Assembly: GCA_964614855.1 (NCBI GenBank)
Contig: CAZTMX010000053.1
Coordinates: 1-15,899 of the forward strand
Length of the DNA stretch: 15,899 nt
Direction: 5' to 3'
Source of the DNA: CAWJHE01 sp964614855
GTDB lineage: Bacteria > Chloroflexota > Anaerolineae > Anaerolineales > UBA4823
In this document: piece by piece, positions 6,369 through 12,866 of the stretch
How the letters are laid out: each line of letters opens with the position of its first letter
Numbering within the stretch: the stretch's first letter is position 1
Made by a program: the position numbers and the translations under genes
The notes under the pieces: model-generated
The model's database searches: none
Told to the model about the DNA's origin: nothing
What the model saw: the letters and a program-made list of their open reading frames with translations, nothing else

Positions 6369-7448
6369 GTGAAGACTGATGATGAATTGGATGATGGCTT
6401 AAGAGCCCTTTTCCAGAAGATGCGTGAAATTGAGCCTCTTGCCCCTGAGGTTGTTAACGAAGAACGGATGAAGTTCTTGAATAAGGGAGAGGTCTTCCGC
6501 AAGTCGCAAGCTGCTCGACCCGAACAAAGGCGAGTTGGCTTTTTTGACTCTTTCCTGTTGGCAATTCAACCAAAGCAACGTAAGTTTGCACTTAATTTTC
6601 TTGTCGTAATGGCTGTGGTGGTGACAGCTTTATTTGGTGGTGGCGGTGCGGTGGTATTGGCTGCCCAAGACAGCCTGCCCGGTGAAGCCATATACCCGGT
6701 AAAAACCTTTAGCGAAGATGCCCGCCTTTTGTTTACAGCATCTGATCAATCCAAATTGGAGTTGATCTTGCAATACACAGAACGTAGGGTAGACGAAATT
6801 GCGTCGCTCTTAACCAGCCAAAAGCAAGTACCCGAAGGTGTTTTCATCCGTCTGGAGCAGCAACTCACCGCAGCGCTCCAGATTGCTGCCCATATGGATA
6901 GCGAGCAGATGGTACAGGCTTTGATGCAAATCCAGGAGCGGGTGGAAGTGCAATCGCAGACCATGACTGCCTTGAACGCTGGGACGCAGCCTGCGAACGC
7001 ACAGTTGCTCCAACTGGAGGCGCGCCTGAGACAGCAGAGCCAGATAGCTGCCCAGGGAGCAGCAGACCCGCAGGTTTTCCAGCTGCAGATGCGCTTCCGA
7101 CAGAACCAGGATGCTTCACAACAGCCTGGGTCAGATAATTCTCTCAATGCTACCGGCACGCCGCTTGCCCCTGGGAATAGCTATGGACCTGGTCCTGTGT
7201 ACGGCGATCCAACCCAGCTGCCTGGACAATTTGGTGTGGGTCCATTTGGGCCCAATACTACCCAAACGCCAGACACTGGAATGTTTGGCTATGGTCCAGG
7301 GCCAGAATATGGATTGGCGCAAACTCCGTTTATGTACGGTCCCTGGTGGACGCTTACCCCAACCATGACACCCATGGGCGTCCAGGACGGCGCAGGTCAA
7401 GGTCATTCCAACTCATCGAATGGAAATGGTCAGGGCGGGAAAAAGTAG
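6369..7448 (+). CDS. DUF5667-domain single-pass membrane protein, possible anti-sigma partner
   Basis: This is a 359-residue protein. Residues 1-72 are charged and cytoplasmic. One transmembrane helix lies at about 73-98, and the rest should be outside. Right after the helix, QDSLPGEAIYPVKTFSEDARL (100-120) is the hallmark of DUF5667. A Gln-rich helical stretch follows (about 121-235, likely coiled coil). A low-complexity tail (about 245-359) is rich in Gly, Pro, Tyr, Thr and Asn, with two YGPGP(V/E)YG units and a glycine/asparagine-rich end. The GTG start follows GAAAGGT (6354-6360). It lies directly behind an ECF sigma gene, as I recall for many DUF5667 genes. Control of that sigma factor across the membrane is inferred. 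No zinc-finger anti-sigma motif is present. Confidence 0.8.
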   Translation: MKTDDELDDGLRALFQKMREIEPLAPEVVNEERMKFLNKGEVFRKSQAARPEQRRVGFFDSFLLAIQPKQRKFALNFLVVMAVVVTALFGGGGAVVLAAQDSLPGEAIYPVKTFSEDARLLFTASDQSKLELILQYTERRVDEIASLLTSQKQVPEGVFIRLEQQLTAALQIAAHMDSEQMVQALMQIQERVEVQSQTMTALNAGTQPANAQLLQLEARLRQQSQIAAQGAADPQVFQLQMRFRQNQDASQQPGSDNSLNATGTPLAPGNSYGPGPVYGDPTQLPGQFGVGPFGPNTTQTPDTGMFGYGPGPEYGLAQTPFMYGPWWTLTPTMTPMGVQDGAGQGHSNSSNGNGQGGKK

Positions 7449-7451
7449 CCC

Positions 7452-7709
7452 ATGTGGTTTGGCGCCCTGCTCCTGGTGATGGGAGGAATAACCTTTATCG
7501 TCTGGGGTTTTGACAAATACCGGGCAAAGACGCACCAATGGCGAGTTCCCGAGCGCTGGTTATATTCCTTAACGCTGTTAGGTGGTTCTTTTGGAGCCCT
7601 GGCTGGAATGCTTTTCTTTCGCCACAAAACCAGGAAGACCAATTTCTGGGTCGTGGTATTTGTAAGCATGGCTGTGCATAGTTACCTTCTACTCGACCTG
7701 TTGCGATGA
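7452..7709 (+). CDS. DUF1294 small membrane protein
   Basis: This 85-residue protein has about three hydrophobic segments (roughly 2-19, 38-56 and 65-83). It shows the DUF1294 signature: a first helix ending in GFDKYRAK, then VPERWLY, GGSFGALAGM, and F-RHKTRK-F. The family's function is unknown. The ATG lies three bases after the DUF5667 stop, so it is probably cotranscribed and translated by coupling; the purine stretch GGCGGGAAAAAG just upstream may serve as ribosome site. Length is normal for this domain when it occurs alone. A terminator follows, making sigma factor, DUF5667 and DUF1294 one transcription unit. Confidence 0.85.
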   Translation: MWFGALLLVMGGITFIVWGFDKYRAKTHQWRVPERWLYSLTLLGGSFGALAGMLFFRHKTRKTNFWVVVFVSMAVHSYLLLDLLR

Positions 7710-7727
7710 CATAAATCGAACCCAACA

Positions 7728-7766
7728 AAACACACCTCGTGTGGCAGCGAGGTGTGTTTATTATTT
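7728..7766 (+). terminator. Intrinsic terminator after the DUF1294 gene
   Basis: AAACACACCTCG (7728-7739) and CGAGGTGTGTTT (7748-7759) form a perfect 12-bp stem with an eight-base loop, followed by the T-rich ATTATTT. The stem's A-rich left arm could let it work on the opposite strand too. Confidence 0.85.
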
Positions 7767-7813
7767 AATGATCGTTTGTGAGACAAACCGGGGTAAAATC
7801 TGATTACCTAGAA

Positions 7814-7819
7814 AAGGAG
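7814..7819 (+). promoter_or_regulatory. Ribosome binding site fixing the DUF1801 start
   Basis: AAGGAG lies nine bases before the ATG at 7829. An earlier in-frame ATG at 7778 has no such site and would place this motif inside the coding region. Confidence 0.75.
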
Positions 7820-7828
7820 TTACCCCAT

Positions 7829-8248
7829 ATGGCTGATTTAAAAACCAGACCGACCGACCAACCGGTGAGTGAATTCCTCGGTTTGATCGACAATGCGGAC
7901 AGGCGAGCGGATTGCGATACCATCTCCCAAATGATGGAAAAAGCCACTGGGGCCAAACCTGTGATGTGGGGGGATAGCATCGTGGGCTTTGGCAAGTATC
8001 ACTACAAATATGCCAGCGGTCGGGAGGCAGATTGGCCGCTGGTGGGCTTTTCGCCTCGCAAACAGAACCTGACCCTGTATATCACAGCTGGCTTTTCTGA
8101 ATACCAGGAATTGCTTGAGCAATTGGGAAAATGCAAGACAAGCGTGGGCTGCTTGTATATCAAGCGGCTTTCGGATGTAAATTTAGCTGTGCTGGAAGAG
8201 CTGGTAAATAAGTCGGTTGAAGCGATGCGGCAGCAGTATCCAGATTAA
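7829..8248 (+). CDS. DUF1801 (YdhG-like) domain protein
   Basis: This is a 139-residue soluble protein from ATG 7829, the start chosen by the AAGGAG site. The whole chain is one DUF1801 domain: an N-terminal helix with R-ADCDTISQMME near 24-38, then KPVMWGDSIVGFGKYHYKY at about 43-61, a central VGFSPRKQNLTLYI, and the C-terminal CLYIKRLSDVN with a last amphipathic helix. The family includes iron chaperone-related and phage-like proteins and has no settled function. There are no membrane segments or signal peptide. It sits alone after a terminator and is convergent with larC, 29 bases away. No clear promoter or terminator of its own was seen. Confidence 0.85.
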   Translation: MADLKTRPTDQPVSEFLGLIDNADRRADCDTISQMMEKATGAKPVMWGDSIVGFGKYHYKYASGREADWPLVGFSPRKQNLTLYITAGFSEYQELLEQLGKCKTSVGCLYIKRLSDVNLAVLEELVNKSVEAMRQQYPD

Positions 8249-8277
8249 ATTAAGTATAAAGCCTATTTATCGCTTCC

Positions 8278-9474
8278 CTATTCTTTTAACGGCAAGTTGG
8301 GGATACAGATTGCTTCGGCTTCTTTGATGATCTGCAAAACTGGTAAATTGTGCTCATCTGCCAGGCGCAGACAAATATCGAACTCGGGGACAGCCTGGAT
8401 TACTTTTCCTTGGACAATCTTCAGCTTCACTGGGATACTGCCGTAGTGAGTTTGAATATCTTGCATCACCCTTTCTGCCTCATGCCGCCAGATCGATTTC
8501 ACCCGCACGCCCAGGGTGGTCGTTTCTCTCAACAAGATATCACACAAAGGCTGCTCATCTGATTTCCGGCAGATGACTGAGAGTTTGGTCCCGGGTCGAT
8601 TTTTCTTCATGAAGATCGAGGTGAAGAAGACGTCCAGAGCGCCTGCTTGAAACAGGCTTTGCATCACTGGGCCATAAACTTGCGGGTTCATATCGTCGAT
8701 ATTGGTTTCAATCTCCAGGTAGGGATCTGTTTCTTCGCTGCTTTCCCCTATAAAGATGCGCAGTATGTTTGGCCATTCCATATCACGCTGACCAGCTCCG
8801 ATGCCCACATGAGCCAGCTTCATGTCAGGTTGGCGGAACTGTGCAAGCGCTGACAGGATGGCTGCGCCTGTTGGAGTGACAAGCTCTACCGTGGCTTTCG
8901 TTGATCTGACTGGTGCATTGGCGGAGCGAAGAAGTTCCAGTGTTGCGGGTGCAGGCAGCGGCAGCAACCCGTGTTGGGTTTTTACCTGGCCGGCACCCAG
9001 CGGTAGGGCAGAAGAATTAACAGCCTGGATATTAAAATATTCCAAACCGACCGCAGCGCCAACAATATCCAAAATGGAATCAACGGCACCTACCTCGTGA
9101 AAATGGACTTCAGCGATGCTTGTTCCATGAACCCTGGCTTCGGCTTCAGCCAGCTTCTGGAAAATCAACATGCTGGTCTGTTTGATTTTCTCTGAGAGGC
9201 CGCTGTTCTCAATCAAATTGCTGATATCGCCAAGGTGGCGGTGCTGGTTGTGGCCATGGCTGTCATACAGGTGCTGATCAAAGATAAGCCTGATTTGCGT
9301 TGCAGCCAAGGCTCCTTTTTGCACTTTGTCCGCACGTATATCCTGGAATTCTGGCAGGTCGAGTTTCTTGAACTGTTCTGATAAAACTTCTACGGGCAAA
9401 CCTGCATCCACCAGCGCGCCCAGAAACATATCACCACTGATACCTGAAAAACAATCGCAATATAAAATATTCAT
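8278..9474 (-). CDS. larC: LarC, nickel insertion protein for the nickel-pincer nucleotide cofactor
   Basis: This is a 398-residue CTP-dependent cyclometallase that inserts nickel into the pyridinium bis-thiocarboxylate mononucleotide, the last step of NPN cofactor synthesis. The N-terminus carries YCDCFSGISGDM (5-16). A His-rich loop (68-80: HLYDSHGHNQHRH) and HFHEVGAVDS (124-133) are features of the LarC1 part. The LarC2 part begins near ETNIDDMNPQVYG and ends with the substrate-binding VKLK region and PEFDICLRLA. In Lactobacillus plantarum the two halves are joined by programmed frameshifting; here they are one uninterrupted frame of normal full length. The ATG overlaps the larE stop by four bases (ATGA), with GAAGGA eight bases upstream. 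Confidence 0.92.
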   Translation of the reverse strand: MNILYCDCFSGISGDMFLGALVDAGLPVEVLSEQFKKLDLPEFQDIRADKVQKGALAATQIRLIFDQHLYDSHGHNQHRHLGDISNLIENSGLSEKIKQTSMLIFQKLAEAEARVHGTSIAEVHFHEVGAVDSILDIVGAAVGLEYFNIQAVNSSALPLGAGQVKTQHGLLPLPAPATLELLRSANAPVRSTKATVELVTPTGAAILSALAQFRQPDMKLAHVGIGAGQRDMEWPNILRIFIGESSEETDPYLEIETNIDDMNPQVYGPVMQSLFQAGALDVFFTSIFMKKNRPGTKLSVICRKSDEQPLCDILLRETTTLGVRVKSIWRHEAERVMQDIQTHYGSIPVKLKIVQGKVIQAVPEFDICLRLADEHNLPVLQIIKEAEAICIPNLPLKE

Positions 9475-10325
9475 TTTGCCAATCCTTCATCCATGCTGCC
9501 CGAGCGGTAACCCTGTAAATCCAAATCAACGTGTTTGTATCCGATTTTTTGCATAAATTCGAGAAATTCCGAGCGAAACTCGGTCAGCGTTTGGATCTGC
9601 TCCGGTTCAATTTCGATTCTTGCTGCATCCTGAAAATCCCGTACACGCACAACTGAAAACCCTCTTTCATGCAGGTATCTCTCGGCTCGTGCAATCCTAT
9701 CTATCGCCATTGCTGTGATAGGTGTGCCATAGGGAATGCGGGTGGCCAGGCAGGGAGTGCTGGGTTTGTTCCAGATGGAAAGCTCAAAGGCTTTTGCCAA
9801 CTGGCGGATCTCCGCCTTGGTGAGCCTGTTGTTCGCCAGCGGGCTGGTGGTTCCCGTTTCACTGACAGCAGCCCGTCCGGGACGATATTCTTGAAGGTCG
9901 TCGTGGTTCTGGCCTTCCAGTACGACCTGGTATTGCCACTCCCTTGCATAATTCCAAATTTCGGCCAGCATAGCCCTTTTGCAATAGTAGCAGCGATCTA
10001 TCGGGTTGGAACGAAAGATGGGATCTTGGAGTGGATCATGCTGGATGACTGTGTGTCTAAAACCGTGTTGAATCGCGAATTCGACGGCACTGTCATGCGC
10101 ATCCAGGGGTTCTAAAATTGATTGAATTGTGACTGCTATCATCCTTTCGCCAAGGACCTGGTGTGCAGCAAATGCTAGGAAGCTGCTGTCTACACCGCCG
10201 GAGTAAGCAATCACTGCAGACTCAAATGAACTCAACTCGGAGATTAGAGAATGCCATTTGGAAATCAGATCCGCTTGGATCTTACAGCTTAGCAACTGCT
10301 GATTGAGAGAGTCAATGGGTTTCAC
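9471..10325 (-). CDS. larE: LarE, ATP-dependent sulfur transferase for the nickel-pincer cofactor
   Basis: This 284-residue cytoplasmic PP-loop enzyme adenylates the carboxylates of the LarB product and converts them to thiocarboxylates. The PP-loop is SGGVDSS (42-48). EYRPGR-A-SE (146-156) and WNKPSTPCLATRIPYG (185-200) are LarE signatures. C192 corresponds to the sulfur-donating cysteine of the L. plantarum enzyme. A CYYC pair, C112 and C115, is also present. From family knowledge, homologues with three such cysteines bind a [4Fe-4S] cluster and can act catalytically instead of sacrificing the protein cysteine. The start is a GTG with AGGA eight bases upstream. It overlaps larB by 14 bases and larC by 4, so the three genes are coupled. 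Confidence 0.93.
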   Translation of the reverse strand: MKPIDSLNQQLLSCKIQADLISKWHSLISELSSFESAVIAYSGGVDSSFLAFAAHQVLGERMIAVTIQSILEPLDAHDSAVEFAIQHGFRHTVIQHDPLQDPIFRSNPIDRCYYCKRAMLAEIWNYAREWQYQVVLEGQNHDDLQEYRPGRAAVSETGTTSPLANNRLTKAEIRQLAKAFELSIWNKPSTPCLATRIPYGTPITAMAIDRIARAERYLHERGFSVVRVRDFQDAARIEIEPEQIQTLTEFRSEFLEFMQKIGYKHVDLDLQGYRSGSMDEGLAK

Positions 10326-11091
10326 TGGTCTTTTCCTGGTTAGACAGCCGGTTGATTTTCCCAGCCATGCAACCTGCGCCGAAACCGTTGTCGATATTAA
10401 CCACAGCTACCCCGTTGGCGCAGCTGTTGAGCATACCGAGCAAGGCAGCCAGGCCTTGAAAACTGGCGCCGTACCCTACGCTGGTCGGTACTGCAACAAC
10501 CGGGGCTGAGACAAGACCTGCCACAACGCTGGGAAGAGCGCCCTCCATCCCGGCGACCGCAATGATCACCCTGGCTTTCTGCAAAGCTGGCAAGTAGCTG
10601 ATCAGCCGGTGCAGTCCGGCGACGCCGACATCGTAGATTCGCTGTACCTGGTTTCCCATCAATTCCGCGGTGATGGCTGCTTCTTCAGCGACTGGAATAT
10701 CCGATGTGCCGGCAGTGACCACAATAATGCCCGGGCGTTTGTCGCGTTCCTGATCCAAATCCAAAGATAGCAAATGGGCGAGGGAATGGTAGGTTGCCTG
10801 GGGGAGTGCTTCACGGATCTGCCCATACATTTCCTCGCTTACTCGTGTAGCCAAAACCTGGCGGCTTCTTTCCATCAGCTTGAGGAAGATATCTACAACT
10901 TGCCTGGGGGTTTTTCCTTGCGCCAGGATGACTTCAGGAAAACCTGTGCGCAGGGCGCGGTGGTGGTCGATGTTGGCAATGCCATTCACTCCTTCAAAAG
11001 GGAGCAGTTTTAGATTGTCGATCACTTCTTCGACCGTAGTTTTGCCCTGGCTCAGTTGCTCCAAAATCAAGTAGAGTTGTTCTTGTTCCAT
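10312..11091 (-). CDS. larB: LarB, nicotinic acid adenine dinucleotide carboxylase/hydrolase
   Basis: This 259-residue cytoplasmic enzyme starts the pathway: it carboxylates nicotinic acid adenine dinucleotide at C5 and releases AMP. The first 110 residues are the LarB-specific part. The rest resembles PurE (AIR carboxylase): GTSDIPVAEEAA (128-139), GMEGALPSVVAGL (181-193), VPTSVGYGAS (201-210) and NSCANGVAVVNIDNGFGAG (222-240). C224 matches the cysteine that forms the covalent pyridinium adduct in the known enzyme. The ATG has AGGGAT a few bases upstream. It is the first gene of the larB-larE-larC operon. No larA, larD or nickel transporter gene is in the window, so the racemase-type enzyme served by the cofactor is encoded elsewhere. 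Confidence 0.94.
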   Translation of the reverse strand: MEQEQLYLILEQLSQGKTTVEEVIDNLKLLPFEGVNGIANIDHHRALRTGFPEVILAQGKTPRQVVDIFLKLMERSRQVLATRVSEEMYGQIREALPQATYHSLAHLLSLDLDQERDKRPGIIVVTAGTSDIPVAEEAAITAELMGNQVQRIYDVGVAGLHRLISYLPALQKARVIIAVAGMEGALPSVVAGLVSAPVVAVPTSVGYGASFQGLAALLGMLNSCANGVAVVNIDNGFGAGCMAGKINRLSNQEKTSETH

Positions 11092-11109
11092 GTATCTATC
11101 CCTTGTGAT

Positions 11110-11144
11110 TGTCCTGGATTTGCAGTTCTCATTTTACCAGGACA
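11110..11144 (-). promoter_or_regulatory. Inverted repeat in the larB leader, candidate operator or leader hairpin
   Basis: TGTCCTGG (11110-11117) and CCAGGACA (11137-11144) are perfect 8-bp inverted arms 19 bases apart. They sit between the predicted larB promoter and the larB start, covering the expected transcription start. This could be a dimeric regulator site or a leader stem-loop. No regulator is known from the sequence. Confidence 0.45.
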
Positions 11145-11146
11145 TC

Positions 11147-11175
11147 GTTCTAATGAATGAATTCGTCAATCTCAA
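11147..11175 (-). promoter_or_regulatory. Predicted promoter of the larB-larE-larC operon
   Basis: On the minus strand TTGAGA (11175-11170) is a 5-of-6 match to the -35 consensus. After 17 bases, TAGAAC (11152-11147) is a 4-of-6 match to the -10. Transcription would start near 11140, about 50 bases before larB. Confidence 0.45.
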
Positions 11176-11241
11176 GATGATTGTCTGCATGTATAATAAA
11201 AAAAGCCCAAAGAAGGTTGAATAAGTCTTGGAATTTCGTGT

Positions 11242-11361
11242 ATGCCTGCCATACTAGAAGTCCAGCAGGGTTTGAGAGCAGTTCTGCCTGAAGTTGGTGT
11301 ATTATTGGGTTTTGCTGTGGTGTTTTATATCCTAGGGATTTTACGCTTCCGCTATGAGTGA
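11242..11361 (+). pseudogene. 39-codon remnant resembling the C-terminus of an ABC-2 type permease
   Basis: An ATG frame of 39 codons encodes a short amphipathic start (EVQQGLRAVLPE), one strong membrane segment (about residues 19-33) and the ending RFRYE. ABC-2 type permeases typically end with a last helix followed by a short Arg/Phe-rich tail like this. The frame is stopped by a TGA at 11218, and no ribosome site lies at suitable distance (GAAGG at about 11212 is too far). It is probably a decayed fragment; a small membrane protein is the alternative. The rest of the 320-base gap (11092-11411) holds the lar promoter and inverted repeat, an isolated TATAAT at 11192-11197 without a good -35, and nothing else I can identify. 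Confidence 0.4.
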
Positions 11362-11411
11362 TGGTGCCCTGGTGGAACGATTCTTATTGAAAAAGAGATA
11401 AACAGATCATT

Positions 11412-11870
11412 ATGGAACCTGCAGACCTGACAATTTTGGAGCCATTGAGTACCGATCGTATCATTGAACTATGGTCCAGGACTTATAACAAAGAAGGAAA
11501 GCCTGATTGGTCGCATATATTCCCGTACTACCACGATCAAATAGTATTTGAAGACAGCATCCAAAAGATCGAAGGCATCGAAGATTTTAAGGCCATGTGC
11601 GGGCGATTAACGGAGCGGTGTGAACAATTGAATATGGAAATCCAAACCATCGCACAAAATGCAAACGTTGTATTGATGGATTGGAAGATGATCATGAGCT
11701 TCAACAAGTACCCAAGCACCCCGGTGTACGGCTGCACCAGGCTGACTTTTGGTGAGGACAACAGGATCATCCACCAGCGGGATTATTTTGACCTGTGGGG
11801 AGATATTTTTAACGGCATCCCATACTTCAAGCGCTCCTATAGGAAATTCTTGCGAAAACATTTTGGATGA
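11412..11870 (+). CDS. NTF2/SnoaL-like family protein
   Basis: This is a 152-residue soluble protein of the cone-shaped NTF2-like fold. The pattern is that of one SnoaL-like subgroup: an opening helix with IIELWSRTY, a Y-Y-HDQIVFEDSIQKIEGIEDFKAM stretch (about 39-62), a central strand pair around VVLMDWKM, and near the end RIIHQRDYFDLWGD with a basic tail YRKFLRKHFG. Members bind small hydrophobic substrates or act as isomerases or cyclases; no reaction can be assigned. The ATG has only a weak AAAGAGAT purine stretch about ten bases farther upstream than ideal. Its stop overlaps the next start as ATGA, so it heads a coupled operon with a short-chain dehydrogenase and an FAD oxidoreductase. 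From memory, similar NTF2-SDR-flavoprotein sets occur near fatty-acid-modifying genes in proteobacteria. Confidence 0.8.
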   Translation: MEPADLTILEPLSTDRIIELWSRTYNKEGKPDWSHIFPYYHDQIVFEDSIQKIEGIEDFKAMCGRLTERCEQLNMEIQTIAQNANVVLMDWKMIMSFNKYPSTPVYGCTRLTFGEDNRIIHQRDYFDLWGDIFNGIPYFKRSYRKFLRKHFG

Positions 11871-12817
11871 CGGGGGTCGTTACACACGTCTTTATGAAAC
11901 TTCCTGAAGAACTTCAGTTTATTGCCAATGCCCGTATGGTGCAGAAAACCACGGATTCCCGCATGGATGGTCGTGTGTGCGTGATCACCGGGGCTACCTC
12001 CGGGGTGGGTTACCAGGCTGCCAGGTGGTTGGCGCAAGGTGGGGCTCACAATGTGATCGTATGCCGAAACGGCGAGAAAGCCCGGAAAGTGAAAACTGAA
12101 CTGGAAGGTGGCTTTGGCACGCAGGTGGATGTCATCCAGGCCGATTTTTCTGACCTTGGAGAAGTGCGAGAAGCTGCGCAGACCTTACTTGATCGCTACC
12201 CGCGCATTGATGTATTGATCAACAATGCGGGTGTCCACAATACTCGCCGCAGGCTGAATAAGGACGGTATTGAGATTGTATTTGCTGTGAACCACCTGGC
12301 ATCCTTCCTTTTCACCCGTTTATTGCTTGATCGAATGATGGAGAGCGCTCCTTCACGCATCATTCAGGTGAATTCGCAGGGGCACCGTTTCGGTGGCTTG
12401 GATCTGGATGATTTAGATTGGGAAAAGAGGCGGTATAGAGGCCTCCAGGCATACGGTGCTTCTAAAGTGGCTCAGCTTCTGACTGTGTGGGAATTCGCGG
12501 ATCAACTGAAAAACAGCGGTGTGACGATTAATGCAGTTCATCCAGGAGAGGTGAAAACCAATATTGGCATGAACAACGGCCTTCTTTATAGGCTGTACCA
12601 GCGCTATTTGATAGGGTGGCTGTTGAAGCCCCCCGTGATCTCGGGCAATGCCATCTACTACCTGGCTGCAGCCCCCGAGATGGCAGAAATCAGCGGCGTG
12701 TTTTATAATCAAACCATCCCCGAAAAACCTGCTGCGCATGCCTTGGACAGGACTTTAGGGAAGAGAGTATGGCAAATCAGCGAAGAATTGACCGGTCTTT
12801 CTCAACAGACAGGCTAA
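11867..12817 (+). CDS. Short-chain dehydrogenase/reductase, retinol dehydrogenase-like
   Basis: This is a 316-residue NAD(P)-dependent oxidoreductase. The Rossmann motif TGATSGVG is at 41-48, NNAG at 119-122, and the catalytic residues N142, S170, Y196 and K200 (YGASK) are all in place. The C-RNG-KA cofactor loop (R67 region) after strand 2 suggests NADP(H). Sequence order and length match retinol dehydrogenase/WW-domain oxidoreductase-like SDRs, which act on hydrophobic alcohols or ketones. About 34 residues precede the fold, and M10 (11894) is an alternative start, but the ATGA overlap with the preceding gene favours 11867. It lies between an NTF2-like gene and a flavoprotein gene. Substrate is unknown; a lipid or isoprenoid is a reasonable inference from neighbours. 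Confidence 0.88.
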   Translation: MTGVVTHVFMKLPEELQFIANARMVQKTTDSRMDGRVCVITGATSGVGYQAARWLAQGGAHNVIVCRNGEKARKVKTELEGGFGTQVDVIQADFSDLGEVREAAQTLLDRYPRIDVLINNAGVHNTRRRLNKDGIEIVFAVNHLASFLFTRLLLDRMMESAPSRIIQVNSQGHRFGGLDLDDLDWEKRRYRGLQAYGASKVAQLLTVWEFADQLKNSGVTINAVHPGEVKTNIGMNNGLLYRLYQRYLIGWLLKPPVISGNAIYYLAAAPEMAEISGVFYNQTIPEKPAAHALDRTLGKRVWQISEELTGLSQQTG

Positions 12818-12854
12818 ACACAATCCATTCGATCGACTGACACAGGAAATGATT

Positions 12855-12861
12855 AGAGGTG
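12855..12861 (+). promoter_or_regulatory. Ribosome binding site fixing the flavoprotein start
   Basis: AGAGGTG lies five bases before the ATG at 12867. The earlier in-frame ATG at 12849 has its only purine stretch (AGGAA) directly abutting it, which is too close to work well. Confidence 0.6.
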
Positions 12862-12866
12862 TTGGG

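Noticed and set aside
7778..7828. Earlier ATG for the DUF1801 protein
   Set aside because: The AAGGAG site at 7814-7819 points to ATG 7829, and the added 17 residues do not resemble the family.
8249..8277. Bidirectional terminator between the DUF1801 gene and larC
   Set aside because: No inverted repeat of useful length is present in these 29 bases.
11181..11200. Plus-strand TATAAT at 11192-11197 as a promoter for the ABC-2-like fragment
   Set aside because: No acceptable -35 was found at 16-18 bases upstream, so it is not listed as a promoter.
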